Source: Edaphochlamys debaryana
Taxonomy: Eukaryota > Chlorophyta > Chlorophyceae > Chlamydomonadales
DNA length: 64,000 nt
Direction: 5' to 3'
Assembly (NCBI GenBank): GCA_016858145.1
Contig: JAEHOE010000007.1
Location: 682,001-746,000 of the forward strand
Below the pieces are notes generated by a model. It saw only the letters and a list, made by a program, of their open reading frames with translations, was not told the DNA's origin and made no database searches. Of this stretch, positions 1 to 10,118 are shown one piece after another. A program made the position numbers and the translations under genes. The first letter of the stretch is position 1. Each line of letters starts with the position of its first letter.

Positions 1-410
1 GCGAGCGCATCGAGCGTCGTCAACACCGCCCTCTGCAGCCGCTCGGCCCGTGCCGCGAGCGCAAGCTGCCTGAGCAGGGCGGTCTGTTGCGCCGCCGCCG
101 CCGCCTGCGCCGCCGCGGCCGCCGCCTGCTGTGCGAGGAGCTCCCTCAGCAGGGCGGTCGGCTCCGCCGCCGCCGCCGCCTGCCCCTCCCCCAACGCCTC
201 CACCGCCGCCCCCAGCATGCGCCGAAGCTCGGCGGCGGAGGCTGGGTCGTCGGAGGCGGCGGCAGCGTGGGGCTCGGCGGGGGCCCGCTTAATCAGCTGG
301 CCGGTGAAAGAGGGAGCCGCCGGCGGCAGACCTTCGGTGAGAGCGGCGCTGTCACCGAGGCCAGCGGCAGCGGTGGGGCCGGCCTGGTGCAGCTGGGTCG
401 GGGAGGCCAT
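1..410 (-). CDS. CCF coiled-coil family protein, type A (copy A1), partial
   Basis: The start codon is at 410 and the reading frame runs off the left edge of the window, so the C-terminus is missing. The protein starts MASPTQLHQAG, passes through GQLIKRAP and a short ASELRRMLGAAVEALGE helix, then enters an Ala/Gln/Glu-rich heptad region with repeated TALLRELLAQQ and TALLRQL units, ending in AERLQRAVL at the edge. It is clearly a close paralogue of the gene at 30151-30801, which shares the same start, the LIKRAP motif and the helix order. No enzymatic domain is visible and the function is unknown. It lies head to head with copy B1, 228 bp apart. Confidence 0.7.
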   Translation of the reverse strand, partial: MASPTQLHQAGPTAAAGLGDSAALTEGLPPAAPSFTGQLIKRAPAEPHAAAASDDPASAAELRRMLGAAVEALGEGQAAAAAEPTALLRELLAQQAAAAAAQAAAAAQQTALLRQLALAARAERLQRAVLTTLDAL

Positions 411-638
411 GAGGCTGTGTGGTTGGCTGGGCTGGCAGGGTGGGCAGCCTCGAGCACGCGCGGGGTTGCAATCTGGCCAGGTTCCAGCAAGTAGTACTGG
501 TGACGCCCTGGGCAGTCCAATGCGCCGATTCGGTCCTCAGGCCCGCCCGAAGCCTCACGGGCCGCTGCTCCTCCACTGTGCTGTCCCGTCCTCGTGGCGG
601 CGTCTTACTTGCTTGGCTTCCGGCAAGCCCCCAGAGCC
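411..638. promoter_or_regulatory. Short divergent intergenic region between CCF copies A1 and B1
   Basis: These 228 bp separate the start codons of two divergently transcribed paralogues, so both 5' leaders and any shared promoter must fit here. No convincing TATA element is visible. The second head-to-head pair (29727-30150) has the same arrangement, but no obvious sequence similarity between the two spacers is seen by eye. Confidence 0.4.
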
Positions 639-1844
639 ATGCTGCACCTCGACCCAGCCTCGCGGCCCGCGGCCGCTCCCCTCAGCCTGCACACCCGCTG
701 CGCCCCCCCGCTGCCGCGGCCACCCACGTCTGCAGTCTCTCACCAGCAGCGGCTGCAGTGCACCCGCACCCTGACGACGACCCCGCGGGCGGCGGCCCCC
801 GCCGGGTCCCCTCGCAGCGGCGTTCCCCCTCCCGGACCCTCCAGCCCCTCCCCCTCCGCCCCCTCGGCCCCCTCCAAATCCCCCTCCCCCTCCGCCCCCG
901 AGCGCCTCCTGGCCTCCCCTGAGGCCTCCGCCGCCGAGCTGCGCCGCATCGCAGCCGCCGTCGAGGCCCTGGCGGCGGCGGCGGCGGCGGGACCCGGCGC
1001 TCCCTCCTCCACGGACCTCATGACTGACCTGGCGGCACTGCTGCAGCAGAGCGCCGCCGCCAGCGCCGCCGCCGCCGAGCAGCAGGCCGCGGCGCTGGGC
1101 CGTCTGGAGCGCCAGGCCAAGGAGCGGGCGGCGGCGGCGGCGGGGCAGACCAAGCTGATCAAGGAGCTGCTTGAGCGGCGGGAGCAGGAGGCGGAGAGGG
1201 CGCGGGAGGAGGCACGGGTGGCCCGGCTGCAGGCGGCGCTGGCGGTGCAGTGCTCCGCCAAGCCGCCCGAGGACCTGCCCATCGTCAAGACCATACTGCT
1301 GGACTCCATCACGGTGGGTGGAGGGTGGGTGGGGTGTGGGGTGGGGGTGGGGGTGGGGGGGGAGGGTAGGGGAGGGGGTGGGGGCGTGGGTGTGGTGGGG
1401 GGAGGGCGTGTACGTGGAGGGGTACCTGCTCATTGGACCACGTGCGAAGGGGCACTGACTGTGGGTGGGTGGGTGGGCGGGACGGTGGGGCGAGTGCAGA
1501 GGCGTGGTCCACTGCACACAGCATGCAAGTGGGGTGCCGTGGGCGATGGGGTTCCTGCCTCAGCCCCGCCCCCTCTCGCTCGCTCCCGCGTCCCGCCCCA
1601 CCCTGGCCCCGCCCCTCAGAGCAACGATATCACCCAACCGGTCGGGGTCGAGCACCTGGGCCCGTTCCTGCCCTCAAACACTGAGGAGCTGAAGGACGAG
1701 GACGTGGGGGAGGCCTACCGCAAGCTCGCAACGTACCTGGAGAAGCTGACGGGCGGGCTCTACGTGAGTTACGACGAGGAGAGCGATGAGGAGGCCGTGG
1801 AGTGCGAGCGGAACTTCCTGGTCCACGGTCACGAGCGGCCTTAG
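639..1844 (+). CDS. CCF coiled-coil family protein, type B (copy B1), two exons
   Basis: Exons 639-1313 and 1620-1844 join in phase and give about 299 residues. The Arg/Thr/Ser-rich N-terminus resembles an organelle transit peptide. A Pro/Ser stretch follows, then the family core: helix ELRRIAAAVEALAAA, a heptad region with SAAAAEQQAAALGRLERQ, and the signature LQAALAVQCSAKPPEDLP. Exon 2 carries the C-terminal module LEKLTGGLYVSYDEE with an acidic tail. The donor ACG|GTGGGT and acceptor CCTCAG|AGC are good, and the 306-bp intron is extremely G-rich. An in-frame upstream codon at 594 is GTG, so the ATG at 639 is preferred. Function is unknown; the coiled coil suggests oligomerisation. Confidence 0.72.
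   Translation: MLHLDPASRPAAAPLSLHTRCAPPLPRPPTSAVSHQQRLQCTRTLTTTPRAAAPAGSPRSGVPPPGPSSPSPSAPSAPSKSPSPSAPERLLASPEASAAELRRIAAAVEALAAAAAAGPGAPSSTDLMTDLAALLQQSAAASAAAAEQQAAALGRLERQAKERAAAAAGQTKLIKELLERREQEAERAREEARVARLQAALAVQCSAKPPEDLPIVKTILLDSITVGGGWVGCGVGVGVGGEGRGGGGGVGVVGGGRVRGGVPAHWTTCEGALTVGGWVGGTVGRVQRRGPLHTACKWGAVGDGVPASAPPPLARSRVPPHPGPAPQSNDITQPVGVEHLGPFLPSNTEELKDEDVGEAYRKLATYLEKLTGGLYVSYDEESDEEAVECERNFLVHGHERP
1314..1619 (+). repeat. G-rich intron with GGGTGG/GGGGGT runs
   Basis: The first 150 bases of the B1 intron are runs of three to nine G separated by T, A or C. This is potential G-quadruplex sequence on the coding strand. Similar G-rich starts occur in many introns of this window, so this looks like a genomic habit rather than a special element. 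Confidence 0.5.
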
Positions 1845-2130
1845 CAGCTGGCGGCGCGGGGCTCAGCATGCATGCCGCATGCAGCAGGCGGAGCGGAGCT
1901 GCTGGGTCGAGGGTGAGAGAGGACCTTGGGAGATGGATGGGGGACACGGCGTGCGGATAGCGGGTCGGGGCGGGATGGATCAGTGTGTGCGGGCTGCGGG
2001 GCTGTGGATTATGAGGGGTTGCTGGGTGGTCCTGGAGGGACCTGAAGGACCTGGAAGGATCTGGAAGCACACGCGGGTAGGCAGCAGGCAGGCCATGGTA
2101 CCCGGCAGGTGGGGGACCCCCTCCGTGGCC

Positions 2131-2135
2131 TGTAA
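2131..2135 (+). terminator. TGTAA polyadenylation signal behind CCF copy B1
   Basis: TGTAA is the polyadenylation signal of Chlamydomonas. It lies about 290 bases after the B1 stop codon, a normal distance for a 3' untranslated region in that group. Confidence 0.5.
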
Positions 2136-2418
2136 AGCGGGATCCGAGGGAGGGGACGGGGCACGACTGGATATGTAGCCATGGGGGGAGGGAAGCGTAG
2201 GTGCCGCGGCGGGGGACACCCGCCCAGGGCGGCAAGGAGTGCGTGGAAAGAGTGGGGGCTGCAGGGTTACACACTCAGGCCGCGGACGGAGCGCATGCAA
2301 GGCCAGCGCTCTGGTGGGTGAGCAGCCCCCGCGCCCCGCCCCACCGCTAGCTGCCGCTTACTTCCAGCCCAGATGGGTGAGGACCCGCCGTGAGCCGCCG
2401 ACCCGGCATGGGCCCGGG

Positions 2419-2609
2419 GTCCGTTCCTTCCCATGCAGCGACTCCACACCAGTCAGCTACTCACACGGGCTGCACACAGAGGTGGCTGGAGCGAGCGTGG
2501 GCCGGGATGGGGCATCTGCTGGCCAGGGGAGGGGAGGGATGGCCGCTCCGCTGGGTCTGGGCCGTCCGTTCCTTCCCATGCAGCGACCCCTCAGCTACTC
2601 GCGCGGGCT
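2419..2609 (+). repeat. Imperfect direct repeat upstream of CCF copy B2
   Basis: A block of about 45-55 bases at 2419-2474 recurs at 2564-2609. Both copies begin GTCCGTTCCTTCCCATGCAG and continue through CAGCTACTC and CGGGCT. They are 145 bases apart and lie 110-300 bases before the B2 start codon, where they could carry duplicated regulatory sites. Confidence 0.55.
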
Positions 2610-2691
2610 CAAACATAGTGCGAATGCATGCATGTGCTTCCATCCACACCAGTGCGAGCACGGTCGGGGGACACCACCGCTGCCGCGCGCA

Positions 2692-2701
2692 ATACATATA
2701 T
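2692..2701 (+). promoter_or_regulatory. TATA-like element close to the B2 start
   Basis: The sequence ATACATATATA ends about 22 bases before the ATG at 2723. If this is a real TATA box, transcription would start at or just after the ATG chosen here, implying a very short leader or a missed exon. It may simply be an AT-rich stretch. Confidence 0.35.
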
Positions 2702-2722
2702 AGCTCGCTGCCCGCAGCCATC

Positions 2723-3991
2723 ATGCGCTCCGTCACCGCAGCCCTCGGCCCCGCCGCCCCTCGCTGCGGCTCACGGCCCAGCGGCTGCCCCCGGCCGCTA
2801 GCGGTTGCGGCCCCCAGCCGGCGGCGCCTGCCGGCGGTGGCCCGCGACGTCGCGACCCGGGCCAGCCCCTCCGACGACGGCAGCAGCAGCAGCGGCCTCC
2901 CTCCCTCCCCCTCCGCCCCTTCCCGGTCTCCTCCCGAGCGCCCCCTCTCCTCCACCGAAGCCGGCCTGACGGGCTCAGCCGACGCCGCCTCCGCCGGCGC
3001 TGACCTGGGCCGCATTGCCGCCGCCGTGGAGGCCCTGGCGGCGGCGGCGGGACCCGCTGCCCTCCCCGCCGCCTCGGACATTACCGACCTGGCGACACTC
3101 CTCCATGCGAGCGTTACGGCCAGCGCCGCCGCCGCCGAGCAGCAGGCGGCGGCGCTGGGCAGGCTGGAGCGCCAGGCCAAGGAGCGGGCGGCGGCGGCGG
3201 CGGGGCAGGCCAAGCTGCTCAAGGAGCTGCAGGCCCAGTGCAAGCTCGAGGACCAGCGGGCGCAGAGGGAGGCGCGGGCGGCCCGGCTGAGGGCGGCGCT
3301 GGCGGTGCAGTGCTCCGCCAACCCATCGGGGCTGGATCCCCACATGGAGGAGGATTGGAAGTTTCAGGACCTCAATCGGGGCCTGCTGGTGAAGCGCATT
3401 CTCACCGAGGCCCTGCAGGTGGGAACGAGGGGATGCTGAGGGGAGGTCGGGGGCGAGGGCATGTGTGTGGGCGGGAACGGCAGGACTGAGGGAGCGGGAA
3501 GGGCTTGCTTGGGAGGCAGCTGAGGGGCGGTGGGAGCGAGGCTGCCCCTAGTCGAGCTCTTTATCTCATCAGCTCTAATGACAGAGCTTCCCTGCCCCCT
3601 GCCCTTCCTGGTCGGTGCTTCCCCTGATGCCGCACGCTTGCAGGGCAGGCCCAGCGTTGTCGACGCCAACTCCGACCTGGACGAGTCCGACTGGGAACAC
3701 ACGTGCGACGCCCAGCGGCTGGCGGAGGAGCTGCGCCTGCACCTGGAGCGGCTGACGGGGCTGCGGGTGAAGGCGGTGGAGGACTGGAACGTGCCTGCTG
3801 AGGAGGAGGAGGAGGAGGAGGAGGAGGAGGAGGAGGCGGAGGAGGGAAGGGAGGAGGAGGAGGGGTTTGAGGAGGGGGAGGAGGGGTTTGAGGAGGGGGA
3901 GGAGGAGGAGGAGGAGGAGGGGGAGGGGGAGGAGGACGATGACGACGATGACTACTACTGCCACTTCACCTACACCTTCCACCTTGACTAG
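2723..3991 (+). CDS. CCF coiled-coil family protein, type B (copy B2), two exons
   Basis: Exons 2723-3418 and 3644-3991 join in phase and give about 347 residues. The N-terminus is rich in Arg, Ala and Ser with almost no acidic residues over about 50 positions, like an organelle transit peptide. The core carries LGRIAAAVEALAAAAG, SAAAAEQQAAALGRLERQ and LRAALAVQCSA, then LVKRILTEALQ at the exon end. Exon 2 begins GRPSVVDA, reaches LRLHLERLTGLRVKAVEDW, and continues into a long Glu run and DDDDDYY before a terminal FTYTFHLD. Intron position and exon-2 start match copy B3 exactly, so these are the closest relatives. Function is unknown. Confidence 0.75.
3800..3951 (+). repeat. GAG/GAC trinucleotide tract encoding poly-Glu/Asp
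   Basis: An expanded purine tract inside exon 2 of copy B2 encodes about 50 acidic residues. It contains an internal duplication of GFEEGEE. It sits between the LTGLR motif and the aromatic C-terminus. Copy B3 has only a short acidic segment at the same place. Confidence 0.85.
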
Positions 3992-5323
3992 ATAGGTCCG
4001 CTACGGGCGATGGCACGCAACGGGCGGTGGCACCACTTCGGCGTAGGGAGCGGCACGACGCGGCAGGGGGCGGCCCCGAGGAGCATAGAGCGGAAACCCC
4101 CCCGTAACCGCCGGGGCCTGGCCCATGGTGCCCCAGGATGGTCCGGGCTGGGTTAAGATGACGTGCAGCGGGCGGTGTGCGGTCCGCGGGCTGCGCGCTG
4201 CGGGGCTATCTGTAGGCTCTGACAGGGGACCGAGATCACTGGTTGTATGGCGGAAGGCACGTGACCGGGTGGATGTAGCTGGATAGATGCCTGGCAGAGA
4301 AGGTGATCCCGCAGCAGGAGCGTGTGGCGCCAAAGGTGCAAAGCGACGACGCTTGCTCAGGCCTTACAATTGAGTTGGGACTGCCACCCGAGCGAGGGCA
4401 TTCCTGCGTCTTCGACATCCGCAACTTGCTTCCCTGCCCAGAACTAGGGGCACCGCTCCAGATACCCTGGGGGTGGCCCACACTCCCGCCGATGCCCGCG
4501 TCTCAACCGACCGCTATCCAGCCCAGCAGCAAAGCCGAGCCAAGGGCGGCCCAATGCTCGGCTGCTGACGCCTCTTCCCTCCGTCCAGGAACGGCTACCG
4601 TATGCAGCCTCAAGCCGACCCAGCAGCAGTAGTCAACAGCAACCGCAATTGAATGATCAAAGCCATCCTGCCTGCACTTATTAAGCCAACAGGCTCGTGT
4701 CTATAGCCGGGGCGACGCAACGCTCCCTGGCGATGGATGGCAGTGGACCCCTCCGCAGCCCTGGACATCCAAGGTCCATGGAGTTAGGGGATCTGCCCCC
4801 CCGTGCCCAGTCAGCCAGGGGACCTGGCCCCCCTTTGGGCCGAGTTAATGTGCTCGTGCCCCCCGCATGTCCACTGACAAGAGGACAGTCCTACCACACG
4901 GGTGTTATCTTCCTGCCTGACCACAAGGCTACCCCCCAACAAAACCATGTGTCATGTTATCCATGGACTCTAGAGTTGACCCCGCTCGGGACCCCCTAGG
5001 GCGTGTGTAGGAGTGCCTTCGCGTGTCTATCTGCCCGGTTGCCCCCATCTACCTGCCGTGTACAGTGACAAGCACAAGTGGGCTACTCGCTAACCAGTGC
5101 TACAGGTGTCGCTGAACACTAGGCTTGATCAAAACTGGCCACGCCAACTCCCGAAAGAAACTAAACCCCATCAGTCGTTTATCGGTCAACCTAACCATAC
5201 ATCTGGGCGTGTGTTTACCCCCTGCCCGTCATTCGTGTAGCCCCCCTCCCCCAGGCCTTGACCTCTCTCTGCCGCCGACCCCAGCCCCACAGCCCCACCT
5301 CCCGGCCCGCTGCGTCCCGCTGC
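3992..5323. other. Intergenic region between convergent genes
   Basis: This holds the 3' side of copy B2 (+) and of the hydrolase (-). The short open frames lack family motifs and good splice context. No TGTAA is seen close behind B2; a TTACA at 4364-4368 is a possible but distant signal for the hydrolase. No RNA gene or mobile element was recognised. Confidence 0.5.
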
Positions 5324-8300
5324 TCACAGCTTCTTAGCCTTGGCCCCACCCGCCCCCACCCCCGACCCCTCCTCCGCCCTCACGCCCATGCCCATTCCCG
5401 CCGCCAGCGCCTCCGCCAGCTCCCGCCGCTGCTCCTGCTTGGTCGCAGCCGAGGTGGGGCCCGGGGGGGCCAGCGGGGAATCACCCGCGTCCGCCTGACC
5501 GCCTCCCGCTCCCGCCCCCCGCTTCGGTCCGCGGCCCAGGGAAGCCATCACGGTAATGTCCGCGACCAGCTGTGGGGGGTTAGGGGGTCAGGGGGAGGGA
5601 GGGAGGGAATGAAGTGGGGTCCGAGGTGAAGGAAGAGGCTGGGATGACCGAGACCCTGGTACCCGGTAACCCAGCCCGTGGCAAAGCCCGCAACGGTGCT
5701 CGAGAAGGCCCCTGCCAGCCCGGCCCCTCCTCCTCCCCTCCGCCCCACACCTGCTGCTGCCAGCTGTGGTCAATGAGCCACCTGCAGGGGGGGGAGGGAG
5801 GGCAGGCGGCAGGGGGCCGGAGGAGTGTCACCTCGGGACCGCGCCCGATCGCCTGCGTCTCGTGGGCCCACGCCGCTGGACCCGCAGCACAGGTCAGCCC
5901 CAAAGGCAGGGAAAGACTCAAGCTGAAACGGCCCACTGGACTGCGCCCGGAGAACTGCCCCTCCACACGCACGGCGGGCATTCCTCCTTGAGCCTGTAGC
6001 CTGTAACCGTGCGCTCTTCACCATCGCGCCCTCTCCATGCCCCCGCCCACGTCAGCTACCGGTCTGCCCCGTCCAGCCCGCGCCCCAGGGTTGCCTGGCT
6101 CACTGGGAGTGGGAGTGGTGGGGGTGGAGCATCACCTTGGTGGCCTGGGCCGCCACCAGCTCCAGGACCTGACAGGGGGGGGAGGGGTGAGGGGGGGGAG
6201 GGGGTGAAGGGGGGGTGACACGGCAGTACCGGTATCTGCTCAGCCCCCAGTACGGCACCCCACCGCCACCGCGCCACGCACCGCGTCTGCATCAATGAGG
6301 CTGTCGTGGCCCCCCATTGCCACCAGCGTGCGGCCGGGCAGGTCCTGGGGGGTGGGGTGGGGTGGGGAAGACCGATCAGTGAGGCCGCCAGTGGGAAGCA
6401 CCGTCCCAGCACCCTGCAGCTTTGGGCTTTTCGCCGGACCTAACCCTCCCCCTCTCCCTCCGTGAACCCTGCCCGACCTGCGGCCACAGGTTAAGGTCTG
6501 ACCAGTTGCGGCGGCGGCACATGGCCCGTGACGCGTGGGCGAAACACATACCAGCCCTTCCTACCCGCCCCGTTACCCCCTCGCCCCCTCGTCCCCACCT
6601 GCGGCCACAGGTTGAGGTCGGACCAGTAGAAGCGGCGGCACATGGCGGCGGCGCAGTGCACGTCCCTCGCCAGGAAGGCACGCACGCCGTCCTGGGGTGG
6701 GGGTGTGGGGTGGATGGATGGGTGAGGGTGTGGGGTGGTGGTTAGGGGGGCGTGGGGTAGGGGCAGGCGGGCGGTGAGGCAAGGACGGGCGAGGGTGCCA
6801 TGGGTACGATGCAGGAAGCGCAGTCGGGCCTGCGCCCCCGCCCCCAGTCAGCAGCCCCGCACCCACCACAACGAGCAAGGACGGGCTAGGGTACAGTGGA
6901 GTATGCGCAGTCGGGCCTGCAACACCGCCTCCCAACGCAACCACCAACTCACCACAATGAGGGTGCAGAGGTCGCTGGTGCGGGGCGGGGCGTAGATGAA
7001 GGACCCGACCAGGTGGGGCATGAACATGCTGGGGGGTGGGGGGGGAGGGAGGGGGGCGGGGAGGCGTGCGGTGACAAGCGGGCTGGAGCGCGGGAGGAGG
7101 AGGTGCCATGCCCGCAAAACACAGCGCCAGATCCCCCGCCCCCCTCCGACACGGCACGCCACGCCACGAAACACACACGCTTTCCCCTCCCCCGGGACTC
7201 ACCCCACCGCCACGGGGTCCAGCAGCGCCAGCGAGTGCAGCCGCCCCGGCTGCTTCTGCGCGAGGCGGGAGGCCACGAAGGTGCCGTACGAGTGGGCCAC
7301 AACGCAGGCCTGGGGGGGGGGTGATGGGGGCGGCGGGGGGTGCGGAAGCGTGCATTTGATATTGATGCGGGGTTATGGGGTTATGGGGGTTATGGAGTCG
7401 AGGAGGAAACCCAGGCGAGCATTAGGGGCAGTGTGTGGTGCCGCCTCTAAAAGCCAACCTCTTCCCCCCCCTCACAGTTCCCACCTGGCCCAGCCCCATG
7501 TCGTCCATGATCCGCAGCACCCCCGCCGCCAGCTCGTCCGCCGAGGGGATGGCTGCCCGCAGGCGCAGCGACACGTGGGGGTACTCCACCGCCAGCACGG
7601 GCAGGCCGGCGGCCAGCAGGCAGCTGGGGGGAGGGGACGGTGAGGGAGGAGGAGGGAGCGGGAGAGAAATGAGGCGGGGTGAGGTAGGGGATGGGGTGAG
7701 ACGGGAGTACGATGAGGTGGGACATAGGCCCCCACACGGTACGTTGGGGTCAAGGCAAGTGGGCGGTCGGCGGGCAGGGGGAAGGGGTGAGGGCGCCGCC
7801 ACCCGTCCATCCAAGCAACCCCGCGGAAACCGCCGCCGCCAGATCTGCCGCCGCCTCACCTGATGAAGTACAGGTACGACAGCCATCCGAGCCCGACGCC
7901 ATGCAGGAACAGCACGGGCGCGGGCGCGGCCTTCGACGAGGCTGGGGGCGTGCCGGGCGCCGCCTCCCCGTCCTCCGTCTCCTCGCCCTCCTCCGTCGCC
8001 CCCCCCTCCGCGTGGCTCGCCAGGCCGCTGCCCGCACTGACCGTACGGCCCAGGCTGCTGCAGCCGCCGCCGCCGCCGCCGCAGCCCCAGGCGCTGAGCG
8101 ACGCGCTCCCCGCGTCGCTGTTCCCGCCGCTGCTGAACCGCCGCGCCATCCACTCCCAGCCCCCAAACGCGCCCGTCGCCTCCCCTCCCTCCGCTCCGCC
8201 TCCTCCCGCTCCCTCCCCTCCACCCCCTCCCCCACCACCACCCCCGCCTCCACCCCCGCCTCTCGCGCCCGGCCCCAGCCCCAGCCCCGCCGCCGCCACC

Positions 8301-10118
8301 ACCAGCCCCCCGGGCGCTGCCCCCGGGTCACTCCAAGTCACGAAGCCCATTGCGGCTAGCGCTGCCCGCCCCGCCAGGCCCAGGCCCTCCGTCCCCAGGT
8401 AGAGCAGCAGGGGGCGGTGGTAGGCCCGCAGCGGCTCCCACAGGTGGGCCATGGTGGCGAGGCCGGGGGTGCGGCCGGGGGGGAGGCGGAAGCCCATGGC
8501 GGTCTGGACCTGGGGGGTGGGAAGGGGAAGGGAAGGGAAGGGGAGGGGAAGGGGAGGGGAGGGGAGGGAAGAAAAGGGGAGGTGAGGGGAAGAGCGGACA
8601 GGGCAGACATGGCAGGGTAGAATGACGCTAAAGAATGGCCCACGCGTGTTCTGACACTTTCCTGCCCCCCTACCCCCCCCCGCCCACCCCCTCACCCGCT
8701 CCACGATGGCAGCCAGAAGGGCGCCCTCGCCCCGAGCCTCCACCTCGGCCCTGGGGAGGAGAGGGGTTGGACGGATGGGGCAGGACAAGGCTTTGCGCGT
8801 CAGAAAGCCACTGAGCCTCGTGACTTACCACTCCGCTTACGCACCCCAACCCCAGCACAACAGCAGCGCTGCTTTCCCTCACCCCCCCTCCCTTTCCCCC
8901 ACCTTCCGTCCCCCTCCCTCCCTCCCCCTGGTCCAAGCCTAAGCTAATTAGCGCAATCCAATCACAGCAGCAGCTCCGGACAGTAGCAGCGTCCGCCTCG
9001 CCTCCCTCCCCCCCAAGCTCACGGTGTGCAGTACCAGAAGGAGTAGGCCATCAGCTCCGCCAGGTTGCCCTCGCGGATGGAGGCGGGGGCGGCCCCGCGG
9101 AACCAGGGGGACAGGTAGGACTCGAGGGAGATGCCGCCCACGCGGGCTCGGGCGGCCAGGAGCTGGGGGGACGGGGGAGGGCAGGGCGGGAGGGGAGGAA
9201 GTGGAGGGTGGGTGGAGCGGGTAACGGAAGGGCGGGTGCGAAGGGTGTGGAAGGGGAAGCGTGGAGGGGAGCAGGCGTGGGGAGCGGGGATTGTGTCGTT
9301 CTCAACCCAACCCTCGTTCTAGGCTTCTAGCCTCCCACACACCCCCGCACCTGGGTGAGGCACTCCGCCGCTGCGGCGATGTCGTAGGGCTCGGGGGCGT
9401 GGCGGCGGGGGGCGCGGTTGTGGTGGGCGTACCTGGGGGCCGGGGGGCAGCGGGAGGGGGGCCGGGGGTAAGGAAGGGCGTGGACGGGGATACGGAGGGC
9501 TGCCTCGCCATCGCCATCGGGCTATGGAGCGGAACTGTGGCGCAAGCCCGGGTCCCACACAAACACATCGCCCCCCTTCCCCCCCACCACGCACCTGCGC
9601 CTGAAGTCCAAGTAGAAGGCCACCTCCACCACCGCCACCACACAGCCCAGGCGCCGCCACCCCACCAGCGCCCCCACCGCCGCCAGCGCCGCCGCCGCCA
9701 GCGCCACACACGCCACCAGCGCCGCCACCGCCGCCGCCATGAGCTGCAGGCTGCGGCGGGTGTAGTTGGGGGGCAGCGCGGCGCGGCTGAACCGGGGGTC
9801 CGCGGGTGGGCGTTGGACGAGGAGGGGGTGGGGGGGATGGCCGGAGGCGCCGGATGCGGCGGAGAGGGCCGCGGCGTCGGCGGCCGCGATGAGGGCCTCG
9901 GAGCGGGAGCGGTGGTGGTGGTGGTGGTGGTCGGCGTGGTGGTGGTGAGGGTGAGGTTGCTGCTTGGGTGGTGAGAGGGATCGCGGGGGGCGGGGAAGAG
10001 CGGCGGGGGGCGTTGTAGCGCGGGCGTTTGCGCGGGGCGGGGCGAGAAGCTTCGCAGCCGTTATGTGTGTCACCGGACTAATCACCCCCCGGGCTTGCCT
10101 GGAGTGAGTCGCAAGCAT
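5324..10118 (-). CDS. Membrane-anchored alpha/beta hydrolase (lipase/esterase-like), multi-exon
   Basis: Read from 10118 downward. Exon 1 has a basic, His-rich start (HHHHADHHHHHH at residues 58-69) and one or two hydrophobic segments at about 127-168, ending FYLDFRRR. Further exons carry YAHHNRAPRRHAPEPYDI (9.4 kb) and SYLSPWFRGAA (9.1 kb). The core follows: VLFLHGVGLGW (oxyanion loop, 7.9 kb), VLAVEYPHVSL, the nucleophile elbow VVAHSYGTFVASRL (7.3 kb), LDPVA, then WSDLNLWPQ (6.6 kb), VAMGGHDSLIDADA (likely acid residue, 6.3 kb) and WLIDHSWQQQ (likely catalytic His, 5.8 kb). The elbow is A-H-S-Y-G rather than G-x-S-x-G. A Gly/acidic low-complexity insert precedes the HG motif. The family includes membrane-bound lipid hydrolases of algae and fungi; the substrate cannot be told. 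The first ATG is uncertain. Confidence 0.78.
6476..6646 (-). repeat. Tandemly duplicated exon-intron boundary in the hydrolase gene
   Basis: The end of the exon encoding MCRRFYWSDLNLWPQ plus its donor (6597-6646) is repeated with a few changes at 6476-6525, inside the next intron. The copy would read MCRRRNWSDLNLWPQ followed by another CCGCAG|GT donor. No good acceptor is visible just upstream of the copy on the minus strand, so it is probably a decoy or an alternative donor region. Confidence 0.7.
8518..8600 (+). repeat. Purine mirror-type tract (GGGGAAGG)n in a hydrolase intron
   Basis: About 80 bases are almost pure G and A on the plus strand (C/T on the coding strand) in units of GGGAAGG and GGGGA. 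It lies in an intron and could form triplex structures. No coding content was seen. Confidence 0.7.

Noticed and set aside
594..638. Earlier start for CCF copy B1
   Set aside because: The in-frame codon at 594 is GTG, not ATG; the first ATG is at 639.
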